Source: Hysterangium stoloniferum (Eukaryota; Basidiomycota; Agaricomycetes; Hysterangiales; Hysterangiaceae). Taken from it: a stretch of DNA of 64,000 bases. Positions 22,866 through 34,376 of the stretch are shown here, in pieces. The DNA lies in contig WHVD01000043.1 of NCBI GenBank assembly GCA_015178975.1, positions 186,001 through 250,000 of the forward strand. Reading direction: 5' to 3'. Numbering within the stretch: position 1 is the stretch's first letter; every line of letters starts with the position of its first letter. The notes beneath the pieces were generated by a model. It worked only from the letters and a program-made list of their open reading frames with translations. It was not told the DNA's origin and ran no database searches. The translations under genes were made by a program, and so were the position numbers.

Positions 22866-24573
22866 ATGAGCCCCAAGTTCAAAGTGGGCATATGGTAAGT
22901 ACGGTAGAATATAGTACACCACATCTCACTGCTCACCATCACAATTTACCTTAGTGGTGGTGGTATTGGCGGCCTCTGTCTCGCTGTCGCATTATCAAGA
23001 TACCCCGACATTCAAGTAGATGTATACGAAGCAACCGAGCAGTTCAAAGAGATTGGTGCAGGTGTCATGATATGGGCTAAGACCTGGCGCATATTGGAAC
23101 TGCTGGGACTCGACGGGGAAGCTTCCCTTATCGCTCACGCTCCCCCGAGTTCCTCCCCCGGTGCGTTCTGCCTGAATAATACGTGCATTTATTCACCGTG
23201 TTTGTAGGCATTGGTTTTGACTTCCGGAGGTCTGACCAGCCCTCCGAAGGGTTCCGGTTTTTGCTTGCCGAAATGCCATGTAAGTACCATGTCCATCGGC
23301 TGGGACAAGGAGCAATAATATGCCACGGGGTAAGACGGTTGTATCCGGTTTCACAGAGCTGAATTCCTCGACTTGTTTGTTAACCGGCTTCCCGACGGCG
23401 TGGCCCATTTCAAGAAACGTGTGAATACATACAGCCAGGATGTCCCAGATGGTCCAATCTCCCTGCACTTCAATGATGGCACTACGGCAACTTGTGATAT
23501 TTTAGTAGGCTGCGATGGAATTAAATCGATGGTTCGCGCTCAGATGCTGCGGAGCATGGCAGAGAAAGGGAGACCTGAGCTTTTAGAGATGATAGAGCCG
23601 ATTTACAGCGGAACTACAGCATACCGCGGACTAATTCCCGTCGAAAATATGCCGAAAGATGAGCAAGGGGGCCCTCACAGAACTATCCAATCACCCATGA
23701 TGGTAAGGATTCCCTAGATCAATGATCGTTATAATCTTGACACTTTCCCAGTATTGCGGGAAAGGCAAGGTGCAGCGAAGTTTGCATAATACAGATTACC
23801 CGCTGAACACTATGGGATAGCATGTTGTTAGTTATTCGATATCTCAGGGAAGTATCGTCAATGTCGTCACCTTCGCATCCGAACCAGAAAAGGAAGGTAC
23901 GCCGTATGATGGACCGTGGGTTACCGAGGTATCTAAGCAGGAACTTCTCGACTGTTATGCGCACTGGGAGCCGGAAGTTGAAAGCATGCTTCAGGTATAT
24001 CTGTTTCCATAAAATACTCATATTGACCTATTCAATTCAGTGTATCGAAAAACCCACGAAATGGGCTATCCATCAGCTTAAGCACCTCCCAAATTATGTG
24101 CACGGGCGTGTGGCCTTGTTAGGAGATGCTGTAAGCGCACCTTCTAATATTTCTCTAAAAATTCTAATTCCCCCATTAGGCGCATGCAATGACGCCTCAC
24201 CAAGGCGCAGGTGCAGGGCAAGCTATCGAGGTACGGTGCGCTTCAGAATTACGTACAATCGTGGCAAAATTGTACAGTGTCATAATTATTTTCGTAGGAT
24301 GCGTATGTTTTGGCGGAAATTCTGGGTAGTCCAACAACAACTCGGGAGACACTTGAGAAAGGCCTTGGAGCCTATGAACATATCCGCTTACCGCTGGCCA
24401 CACATGTTTTGCAAGGTTCCCGGGACGCGGGTCGGTTATACGAATTTAATGGACCTCCAGGCGATGACTATCCTATCTTGAAACTCGCCATCCGGGGTCA
24501 GTGGGATTGGATTTGGAAGAGTACTCCCGAGGAAGACGTGACGAGGGCTTTGATATGGATGGAAGCCTCATAG
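22866..24573 (+). CDS. FAD-dependent monooxygenase (salicylate hydroxylase-like)
   Basis: This is an aromatic-ring hydroxylase of the PHBH/salicylate hydroxylase group, using FAD and NAD(P)H. The gene is interrupted by at least seven short introns. The first exon (MSPKFKVGI) joins to CGGGIGGLCLAVAL, the Rossmann GxGxxG. Then come VDVYEATEQFKEIGAGV, a joined PYGCIRFHRAEFLD, the DG motif CDILVGCDGIKS, and GRVALLGDA/AHAMTPHQGAGAGQAIE, the second FAD-binding motif. An 18-nt microexon at 23752-23769 encodes YCGKGK. The last exon ends TRALIWMEAS. Substrate is unknown, and no biosynthetic cluster surrounds it. Confidence 0.92.
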
Positions 24574-24714
24574 GTAGTGTCTTTGTTCATTACGTTTAGG
24601 TGATTCTCTTCCACACACCCACGCCCATCCACTCCCAACATATATAAGTATGACATACGTCGACGATTGGTATTGATCAGGTGCAACTCCACACCCTCCA
24701 CCGCATAAGCGAAT

Positions 24715-25133
24715 ATGTCTGTCAAGCCCCACTCTATCACAGTTAAACCCCCCATACTCTCTTATACAGCAAGCCAAGTGGTAGAGGCGATGCATCAATT
24801 TGATGGACATCTCAACACTACGTTGGGGAAGTATGACTATCCAAAATACGCCAGTTTCAAACGGATTCAGCTGCAGATGTTTCGTGGCTTGTGAATAATT
24901 TGATTCAAACGACAAGGTTATTATTCTAACACTGATACCATAGCATCACAGAGGAGACAGCTTTCGACGCATCTATCGACCTCCTGCAAGAGGATCTCTC
25001 CTTGCTATACGACTATGTGCAAATTCCCCGTCCCCGACATAAACTTAGCATGTGGGAAGATGAGGATGGCAGGGTGATAATCGAAATGAAAAAGAAGAGT
25101 GGAGAGACGACATACCGTGTCATCCCCTCGTGA
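24715..25133 (+). CDS. Small unknown protein, probably two exons
   Basis: An ATG at 24715, with a TATATAAG box about 70 bp upstream, opens a frame beginning MSVKPHSITVKPPILSYTAS and running to MFRGL. A second coding block, TAFDASIDLLQEDLSLLYDY to GETTYRVIPS with stop at 25131-25133, follows a CACAG acceptor near 24940-24950. The donor is not clear: GTGGCT after TTTC would keep frame but is a weak site. I do not recognise the family. Confidence 0.5.
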
Positions 25134-26208
25134 ACATTCCACCTGGTATTGCCCAATGTCAGGGGTATATTGCGCAAGATATGACGCTCAGGTATTCAAA
25201 TACACAAGGTCAGGAGACATACCAATGGCAGGGGGCCATGACCATCTGGCATTTTCAATTTTCAATTTGGCAAGCTTCTGTGTATCGGATGATCCACCCG
25301 AATTCTACCGGTAATTCTATCCGTGACTATGGAGAAGGATTAAGATCGGTTAATATATGCCTCCCATGCCATTTCCAACGTGTACTGTTAGAACGTGCGC
25401 CAAATGCGAAATGGAGCTAAACTGATGTTCGAACCAAGTTTGAACTCGGGTACATTAAATCTGGATGATGGGATAAAATAGAGATCTTTGGCGAATGAAA
25501 TATTGTTTGATTAGTTGAAGATCTGGCGTGAAACCAGCTCCAAAGATTAGGGTTTATTGGGGGGTGATATTACGTAATGAAGCAATGTGAGGTCGCAATT
25601 TTTATCTGCCTAATTGATGGTTCCGGTTGTATTGGACAACCTTGATTCAGTTCAGTGCTCTTGGCGTGGGAATCAAGAGTTCCAACTTCAGAATTTCATT
25701 TGATGTGTCTGCTATAGAGTACATGTTATTACAAGGTAGGCATCTGGTCAGATTTCCGACCGGATGTCGGATCGGCACTGCATCGTCTGTGGCCGTCGGT
25801 CACGTTTCGTTTTCAAGTGATTTCATATTAGTAGTATAACACCGCTGGTGTGAGTCGATATAACTCACAAGGTCACTGACGTTAATTTGATAGCATTGGT
25901 ACTTTATAGTAGCCTTGTAATAGACAAGGGACTTTGTCTCCCCTTCACCTGCACGAAGACCCGTTGTATATATTTCAGAGGTGACTATGTGAATTACTTT
26001 GCTCTCATCTTATGTTTCACTAACATTACCCTCCCTTGCACGTGACCGAGCGGCTTACCTAAATGCACTCCACAATAAAGAAGAAAGAAAAAAACGTATT
26101 AGTCAGCAGTCTTTTAGACGCCTTCATGGATACACGGCCAGTAGAATCTAAAGAATAAGTCTGCAGTCAAAGTTCAGCCTAAGGCTGACCTCCTTGTCTT
26201 CAACCACC

Positions 26209-27050
26209 ATGTACCCTACTCATTTTATGACCTTGACATTAATTGCACTCACCGGCTTGCTTTTGCTACCAACATCAAACGCATTCACCTTCAACTTCAC
26301 ATCCCCTCCAGCGCAATGCACAAATACCATAGCACAATGGTCAGGCGGCCAAGCCCCTTTCCGCCTTCTCCTAATACCTACCGGCCGACTCAATCCTGAA
26401 GTACGAGTTATTGTCGACTTCGCGATCGCGAATGGGACCTCTTTTACATTCCCTCTCACATACCCTGAAAATTCGACCTTCGTGGCTGTGATGAGTGATG
26501 CCACAGGATTTGGTGCAGGGGGGACGACAGATATTATCACTGTTGCGGCCACTAAAGATACTTCATGTCTGGTTAAGACTCAGGTCGCCCCGGCGTTTTA
26601 CATGTTCACCAGCCCATCCGTCCCACAAGAGTGCACGCCGATGAACATATCCTACAGCGCTGATGCCAAACCCCCAGTCGACATTTTCGCCGTTGTACCA
26701 AGCGGCGCGTCGTCTCGCATCGAAGCCGGTGCACCTACCAATAGATCGTTCGTATGGGTCCCTGCCCTTCCCGCTGGCGCATCAGTTATGCTCGTCGCAG
26801 GTGATGTAACCGGCACAGGCAAGGGCGGCAGTACAGATGTGCTCACTATCGCTGCTGCTGCGAATTCAACGACATGTTCGCCACCAGTCACGACGTCCCC
26901 CGCTGCCTCTCCAACCACACAACCATCGAGCGCCGCTTCGCAGTGGACAATGTATGTTTTCTCTCTTTGACTCGAGTGACTTATTCTGATCATTCCTTTA
27001 GCTCATTGTGGCCTATACTATTGTGCGCTTTCTTGACCATCTTCGCCTGA
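26209..27050 (+). CDS. GPI-anchored secreted protein with two beta-sandwich-like repeats
   Basis: Exons 26209-26951 and 27002-27050 give 263 residues. A signal peptide (TLIALTGLLLLPTSNAF) is followed by two related repeats of about 95 residues. Each begins FTSP..Q.CT and ends with a matched block: MSDATGFGAGGTTDIITVAA in the first, GDVTGTGKGGSTDVLTIAAA in the second. A Ser/Thr/Pro stalk (CSPPVTTSPAASPTTQPSS) then leads to a hydrophobic tail (LWPILLCAFLTIFA) created by splicing, as expected for a GPI signal. Several NxS/T sites are present. This architecture is common among Agaricomycete cell-surface proteins. The start is the ATG in ACCACCATGT, not the earlier in-frame TTG. Confidence 0.85.
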
Positions 27051-30000
27051 AGCATAGCGTACATTATACCCGATAAAATATTTGATGTAGCGTCGTTCCT
27101 GATGATCGTGGTGCTATCACGATAGCTAGTTTAGGGATTTTATTCTGTGCAAGCTGTTTGGCATTGCTGGCGTGCTGAACTAATCTCGGCATCTATATTT
27201 CAGACTGATGATGGGGGTGAGATGGAGGAACATGCCACCTCCCATCCTCTCAACCCAACAGTTGGCATGTTCCTGCATCCATGCTGACTCCCTCCAACCT
27301 ACCAAGAAAGAAGGTGGAAAAAATTTATGCATATATACATACACAGGGACTAAGAAAACAACGACACGCGAAGATTCGGCATAGCCGACTTCTTTTTTTT
27401 AATGCGCTGGTAGTATTGATGGCAGCATTGATGATTTGTGATTGCTCCTTCTGTAGATGCCTTTGTTATTGATTTTGAGACGGTGTCATTAATGACCTCC
27501 GATAATAATTTGGCCTGTCTTATAAGCGCTCAATACTTCGACATGTGGTGTACTCCTCCAGCGTGTCATGCTGTGCAGCCAGCATCATTGGCATGTCTCG
27601 TTTACGCAGAGTAATCACCGGCAAGTCTTTCGAAGCCTTTCACGATTTATACCATCGATTAAAACTGGATTGGAATGGGTGTGATGTCACCATCCGAAGT
27701 GGCTGGGATGTTGTGATGCAATATGAACGACTTTACGTTGTTTCGTCCGATGGTAGAACGGAAAGGCCACCATTGTAATTTGCTCGAAAGCAACAAGTCT
27801 CCTCTGGCAGCAAAGAGCATCGCCATACTGTAATGTCGATGCTATTAGCACGGTCTTTGCACAACACTTTTGACAGCCTGTGGAGTGCGTCGGCTGAGTC
27901 TCGTCATATCTATCCGTGTGCTTGATATAGTTTTGAGGAAGATCGCAAGACTGCTTGCGCAGGTTGGCAATTCTAATGTCGGCTCAGATTTTGATACACC
28001 TGTTTCAGTCTGCAATTTATCCACGCCACGGTTGATCACGAAATAACGTGCGGCGAAAGAGTTCGCATCGCCGACAAATTCAAACATGGAGAGCGATGAG
28101 CAAATACCATTTGCGTGACTCACCAATATGAACTCCTATCGTTCAGAGTCTGGTTCATTCATGTAGTCGGTGCCACAAATGCGATGCTGCGATGTCAAGT
28201 CTCCACTGCCTTTAGACACTACCTGGATGGCAGCATGACACAATGAGCTCACCGTCAACATGCCACGGTCCGGCGTCCCAGCATGAATGAACACCCTCGC
28301 CAACGTATGGTTTCGAGATCACATCACCACTCCACTTTGTCCCTTTGCTATCGACCTTTTCCGCATCCCCAACCCTAGGGTTTATATGCATGAGGCCACT
28401 CGTCAGAAAGCACCCGTGGCAAGCACGCTGAGAACCCAGGACACTGCCGGAACAAGCCTCACCGTTGTATGAGAATTCAATATGCATTTCGCACGCTAAG
28501 AAGGGGGCGCATTTGTATCCGCAGTGAGGAAAGTCGGTGACACTGTGATCAATGCCTGTGGCCACTGATGTGTGATCACGTGCCGAGTATCGACTGATTT
28601 TAAATGCGTGAAGTGAGAATGGTGCTTTGGCTCTCTAATGGGTTGAAAGGGTGGCGCGGCAACAGCAAGGAAACCTTGTTGGTATTTGGAGAGGTGGGTG
28701 GTGTGGGGACCAGTTGCTGTGCGAAGCAATTTGTATACTGCTTCGTATCTCGAATATCCCTGCCCTTGAATATGTTTTCTGTTTTTGATCCTAGACTTCG
28801 GGTAATATGGTGAATAGAGACGTTGAGCGTTGTCGGTATTTCTGTCTGACCGCAGATGCGCTTCCAATAGCGATCAGCATTAGTTCGAAATGTTTTCCAC
28901 TTGGAAGGTAAACCGGTGTTAACAAGAAGTCGGAATCTGTAACGTCGCAGTGTGTTGGGCGACAGAGGGCCACCCGCAACGTTAGAGCAATTAGTTAGAC
29001 TGAGGCACGGTTGGCAGGTGACGACGGTCCAGCAACCCATTAGATGCTTTATCATTTGCCTTTCTTGGGCTTACGAGTCTTGGCTAACGGGAATGTAGGG
29101 AGGAATACTTGCATCCTCGTGTCCATGCATTTCAAGCGAGACTATCCAAACTAGTCCAATGAAGTGTCAGATCGCATACGTAGTATTTCGGTTCTCTCTC
29201 CTCTCATCAAACATGCCAGCGATGGCAAAACCCTGATAATGGCGCTTGACACGTGAAATGAATATGTCAAGTGTGCATAACGGTGAAACTTCTCGGGTCT
29301 AATGCACATCCCTGAAATTTCCGGTGGGTTATAGACAACTCATATCCAACGATTTCCGCTAGAACTAGAGAGACGTGGATGAAATGTCCTTAATTGCTCA
29401 CTTGACTCATTTCGCTGGCAGCCACACCTCTCTTATTACTTCATGTGTCGCGTAACCTTTTTATGCCAGACGCCAATATAGGAGAGGGATGCGGGTTATA
29501 TCTATACTGTTTCTTGTGAATGTGGTTTGGCTGCTCCGCATCACTCCGAATGGGGAATTCATTGGAAAGTACATTTATATTCACAAGTTAGCCGGTATGA
29601 CAGCCGTCGATAAAGTATAAGGACAACTTCCTCGATAATATCCATTGAATCCAGGATTGATGGATGTTTCCGGCATGATTCGCAACATATAATACATCTT
29701 TAGTCAATGAGATATGGTCGTCATTGTTGAGAAAGGGGAAGTAGTGGAGGTACGGGAGGAGGGATTACAGTAACAAGGAGGCAGAGGGTCGATGATCAGC
29801 GTGGGGTTAAGGGGTGGGCGGGCATGATTTATCATTTGGGACAACGTCCAAGTAATCTTTGAGCATAGCGGTGTCCGCTATGAAACGGTGTCGGGCCCAG
29901 CGCACAGGAATGCGATTTTAATTTGTTCGTATCTTATGGACCGTCCATATCACCATAATAAGACATGGAACACCGAGTCTTCAATCTTCAAAGCTTGAAA

Positions 30001-30208
30001 AGATATCTTTTTTGGTAATAGTACAATAAAATATGGTGAGTTATATATAGAACATTGTGTTTACAGTGGGGCCAATCATGTCTGTACTATTTGTAGTATC
30101 AGATGAGCCACCAACGCCAGTCTGACTCTGCTCCACCCTCGATCCTGTTTTCGGCCACATTTCGTCTTGTTCCGCAATTCATCGCACGAATTTGGCACTT
30201 ATACAAAC
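27051..30208. other. Intergenic region with unassigned frames
   Basis: About 3.2 kb without a gene I can support. Frames at 27545-27778 (+), 28212-28565 (-) and 28600-29055 (-) are open for 77 to 151 codons, but they overlap frames on the other strand and show no family motif. Some may be exons of an unrecognised gene. No transposon ends or LTR fragments were found here. Confidence 0.4.
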
Positions 30209-31633
30209 ATGACAGCACTGCCTCTATTATCGAATCTTGTCCAAGATAACAAGTTAGCAGATGATTTAGTTGTAGGTCGGGCACACATACAACGACTTGC
30301 GCCAGAACTACTAGGAGAAATATTTCTCCATTGTGTCCCATTACCCGTTGAACCGATTTCGTATCAATATGCACCACTTTTACTACTTCACGTATCCCAT
30401 TATTGGCGTGACGTAGCTAAAGGAACACCGCAACTGTGGCAGGACGCGCACATGGGGCATCCATTCAAACTAGATCCATGTCTTATATTCCAGATGTGGC
30501 TTGATTATTCCGCATCGCTCCCATTGAGGGTCACATTGCATATAAACAGGCCTAATGACCAAGAACACGAGACCAATGTTTTGGATCTTATCCTAGATAA
30601 TCTTCATCGGGTCTCGAAACTCGATGGCTACTTACCTCACAAATTCGCGATTTATCTTCATCGGAGACGAGATAGGTTTCCATGGAATGCCCCATTGCTG
30701 AGAGAGATGAGCGTTGGTGGTTGGGACAAATTGCCGGAACCGGGACTGACAGCTTTGCGTGATCTAAGGGGGTGTCTTGTTGTCCCACAGTTGGAGATAT
30801 TAGACCTCCAAAGCGCTCGCTATCAACTATCACTATTAAAATTCAATCCTGCCTGTATTCGAGAGCTTCACGGTCTATATGTCATGGAAGTGGCAATGGT
30901 CATATCCATGGATATTTTGTCAACGTTCACGAACCTGCAAAAGTTGAGCTTCGTCCTATACGGAATTCCCAATCCGGAAGCGCTTCAGATCCCTGATCGA
31001 ATATATATCCCAAGTTTACAAAACCTAGTAGTCAACTCGTTCCCTCACTACGACCCAAACGTTTTCCTCGGAGCCCTCGATGTCCCGAATATAGAGCATC
31101 TCAGAATCGGGGGTTCACCCCAAGGGCAAGTGTCTATTGGACCATTACTCACTGCCTTCACCAAAAACAACACCATATCCCGAGTCAGGAAGCTGACATT
31201 ATTTGGATATATCACAGAGGCGAAGGAATATATGCCATGGCTTACTCGATTTTCCAACCTTCACGCACTTGAATTTCAACGCTGCATAGTTGATGCTGAA
31301 ACTATTGCGTTGTTGATCCCTGAACAATCGGCCCCGTCAGAACTCTGGCCATGTCCATTACTTTCCACAGTGACTTATGAACGATCGGATATCCCTTGGC
31401 CGGCGGTCATTAAATTCGTGGAGAGCCGTTCCTTATCCCTAGGTGGGAATATAGTGGCAGCAGATGGTGTGCTGCTCAGCGAAGTGAAATTCGATTCTTG
31501 TGAAGGTTTAGCGGATGAGCAACGCTCTCAGCTCCTTCAATTGCGAGATAGCTCATCAGGTACATTGGTAATTACCATTAAAGGTGGGTTGTTACATGAT
31601 CTCCTGTTTTCTTGGCTCACATGCTGTGAGTAG
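30209..31633 (+). CDS. F-box protein (Agaricomycete F-box family)
   Basis: This is a likely substrate adaptor of an SCF ubiquitin ligase. The single open frame has 474 residues from the ATG in ACAAACATGAC. The F-box lies near residues 30-75 (QRLAPELLGEIFLHC, then LLLLHVSHYWRDVAKGTPQL, including the typical W-R-D-VA..TP-LW pattern). The rest is leucine-rich without clear repeat consensus. The frame is intact, whereas two partial copies at 40990-47450 and 47650-48235 are broken. It appears to be the surviving member of a local family. Confidence 0.85.
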   Translation: MTALPLLSNLVQDNKLADDLVVGRAHIQRLAPELLGEIFLHCVPLPVEPISYQYAPLLLLHVSHYWRDVAKGTPQLWQDAHMGHPFKLDPCLIFQMWLDYSASLPLRVTLHINRPNDQEHETNVLDLILDNLHRVSKLDGYLPHKFAIYLHRRRDRFPWNAPLLREMSVGGWDKLPEPGLTALRDLRGCLVVPQLEILDLQSARYQLSLLKFNPACIRELHGLYVMEVAMVISMDILSTFTNLQKLSFVLYGIPNPEALQIPDRIYIPSLQNLVVNSFPHYDPNVFLGALDVPNIEHLRIGGSPQGQVSIGPLLTAFTKNNTISRVRKLTLFGYITEAKEYMPWLTRFSNLHALEFQRCIVDAETIALLIPEQSAPSELWPCPLLSTVTYERSDIPWPAVIKFVESRSLSLGGNIVAADGVLLSEVKFDSCEGLADEQRSQLLQLRDSSSGTLVITIKGGLLHDLLFSWLTCCE

Positions 31634-31936
31634 ATAAGGATCCAAATGAACCCAAGGACCGATTCTATTGAAGTTGAATACCATTTCCATGTACTGTATC
31701 CGCAATCTCTGGCGGCTTGACAATCTCAGCAAAGGGTTGTATTTTTACGTGATACTTGAGCCTTTATTATTATGATATCTTGATAAATTCCATTGGCGAA
31801 CAACGGCGAAATGTGAAAGTTGTGTAATTAGTGAATATATCAAACTCATCATCATAGCAGATCATCACATACACGATATTGAAGTTTGGACGGAGCTTCG
31901 TATCTACTGTTCAGTCGTCGAGTTCACTTGCCATTT

Positions 31937-32652
31937 TTAACCATTTTCACACAGGGACTCAAGTCTCTTTATAATTCAGCCTGGGTCATTTTCTGAGTAC
32001 TCTTTCAGCCTGCTTCTTAAACAAAGCTTCCTCACACATTCCCTCTGCTTTGCACTTCTGAGCTGGTCAGGGTTTTGGTCTATTTAGAGGGAAAATGTGA
32101 GATTCTTGAGTGTCTGGTTCCCTGCCTTCACTAAATTTTGGCCCATGAAAGTATGAGTATTAATCCATATCAGATTTGAAAATTGATAGTAAAATACTTG
32201 ATATTCAGTCTCCTCTGGTTCATGAATATTAGATTCAGTCCAAGAGTAGGGAACAAAAGGATATGGACTCCATTTATTCTGATAATTACCTGCATCCAAT
32301 CCCCATTGTTGAAAGCTGGCAGGCCCTGCTGCTTTTGAAGTCTCAAACATTTCATGTTCAAGTAATCCAATGAACAACTGAATATAAGGTATTTTACTAT
32401 CAATTTCAAAAACTGATATAGATTAATACTCATACTTTCATGTAGCATGGGCCAGAATTTAGTGAAGGCAGTGAACCAGACACTCAAGAATCTCACATTT
32501 TCCCTCTAAATAGACCAAAACCCTGACCAGCTCAGAAGTGCAAAGCAGAGGGAATGTGTGAGGAAGATTTGTTTAAGAAGCAGGCTGAAAGAGTACTCAG
32601 AAAACAACCCAGGCTGAATTATAAGGAGACTTAAAGGTATAAAATGGTTTAA
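31937..32652. mobile_element. Inverted-repeat (foldback) element, 0.7 kb
   Basis: Arms of about 275 bp (31937-32209 and 32376-32652) are near-perfect inverted copies around a spacer of about 165 bp. The outer ends read TTAACCATTTT and, reversed, TTAAACCATTTT. There is no coding capacity. This is the structure of a non-autonomous foldback/MITE-type DNA element, and the autonomous partner is not in the window. I could not define a target-site duplication. A TTAA-type site is possible but unproven. Confidence 0.75.
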
Positions 32653-32963
32653 TGCAAATAAAAAAGTTTTCTGTATATAATTTTCATTTTAAAAGCATAA
32701 AGGTTACAATCTCAAGCTGATGAAGCATTGATGGTCAGTGTATCCATGTCTTATTATAATTCAAAGAATACCTTGCCGAGTGCTAAGTTGTGCCCAACAA
32801 ACCACCCTGATGCTGTGCTGACCATTGCCTCCTCAGACCCCTCTCTGCTTCCTCTTTGTTACCATAATGTCACCCACTATCGCTACCCACACCTCCTCCA
32901 CCAGTACCCCCACTTCAATGGTGACAAGGATATCCTCATGAGTTGATGTTTGATGTGCATGTG

Positions 32964-33779
32964 TGTTAGGATACGTACAGGGCGGGTTTCCAGAGAAACC
33001 CGTGGGATATCCGGTAGGACTTGGCTTTAGCTTATAGGCTGCGCCCTCGCTAGATCGTGATGTCCAATTTCAGATGGGTGGATGGGAATCCCGGGGAGCC
33101 TGGGCAGGGTTGTGGGCTGAGGGGTCGTAGGTTGGAGGTTGTGGGTCGTGAGTCGAGATAGGTAAGAGAGATAGATGCACTGGAGCCCATGGGCTCTGAC
33201 TAGTGTGAGCAGTGTAATTCAAGTAGGAGTTTAGAGCGGAAAATGTATTAGATTACTGGGGGGAATCTAAGCCGATTTTCTGACTGGATTGTATGTACAA
33301 CATCTGCCAGTTTAAATAGACCATGGAGTGAATGTCATATCGAATCCAGTAATGATGAAACGAAATGAGCAAAACATAAAATGGGAATAGTAAACACCAA
33401 ATTGGTGTTAGGAATGGGATGGAACGGAGTGGAGTCCGAATAGTGACAAATCATAAACTATAACAGGAAATGGAGTGGGAGCGGAGTCTGAATCGTGACA
33501 GGTCATTTGACTAAAATGGGAATGGGGATCTGTTAGAGGGATGATGGGTTTTCTGAGCATGGTCCAGTGACTGACATGTGGGACGAGGTCGGAAATAGAC
33601 AGAGACGGAGTCCGGTGAGTATTCTGGTGACTGAAACACAATGTAACGAAGATGAACGTAGATGAGTCTGACACACGGAGTCCGGTGGGAATTCCAGTAA
33701 CTGATAATGGGTGTGTATAGGGCGCAGGTGGTGCATATAAGTTAGTGCCCGGAGTCTGGCGGGATTTCTGGTCGTAACA
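32964..33779 (-). mobile_element. Solo LTR, family A
   Basis: An 816-bp LTR in reverse orientation (plus strand TGTTAGGATACG ... CGTAACA) is flanked by ATGTG at 32959-32963 and 33780-33784. It keeps the TATTTAAA box and the complete AGTCAGAAAAT start-site block, and a short run of TCGTRGG-type tandem units. Confidence 0.9.
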
Positions 33780-34376
33780 ATGTGTACCTCCAACACACAT
33801 TTTTAAAAACCAAACTTCTTGCACAAAGACAAACCACCAAAGGCATGTAAATATGCCAAAATTTATCCTCAGTCAAAACCTAAAGCACACCAAAATGAGC
33901 AAGTACTGATAATGGTGGAAGTGACAGCCTGCCACTGTGCCACAGGTCCCAGTAACTAAGCCAAAATCCATACCTCCTGTGCTGATCTTGACAATGGGAT
34001 TTTTCACTATGAAATCTGTGATACATAATTAATAGAGCTATAGAATTTCTCATCAATCGGCATTATACATTAGGGATTTGGGAATGTCTACACCCATTAT
34101 GTAGGCTCCCTAGACCTATAGTAAGCTTTAATACTGACTAGTAAATAGGGACCTCGTGAAAGTAGTGTGTCTAGCCATGTCTGTTAAGTTCATGAAACAA
34201 AGGATAAGTTCTGAGGAAGTCTTGCAGAGGTTTCCGGTAATAAATTCTGAACACACTTCTTCTGGGAAATGTCCCACAGAGTCCCTGGGTAATAGGTCTG
34301 GGGAGTTTCTGGGGATTAGTAGTTCAAGGGAGTGTGGTATCTGAATAATTACCAGAAGTGGAACTGCTGAGATGGA

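Noticed and set aside
26194-26208. Start at 26194 for the GPI-anchored protein
   Set aside because: That codon is TTG; the ATG at 26209 gives a clean signal peptide in good context.
28600-29055. 151-codon minus-strand gene
   Set aside because: No motif, poor start context, overlapped by frames on the other strand; left as unassigned.
30167-30208. Earlier start for the F-box gene
   Set aside because: The upstream extension begins with TTG, not ATG; the ATG at 30209 precedes the whole F-box.
32084-32496. 97- to 108-codon genes within the inverted repeat
   Set aside because: They are open frames crossing the foldback arms and spacer, with no codon or motif support.
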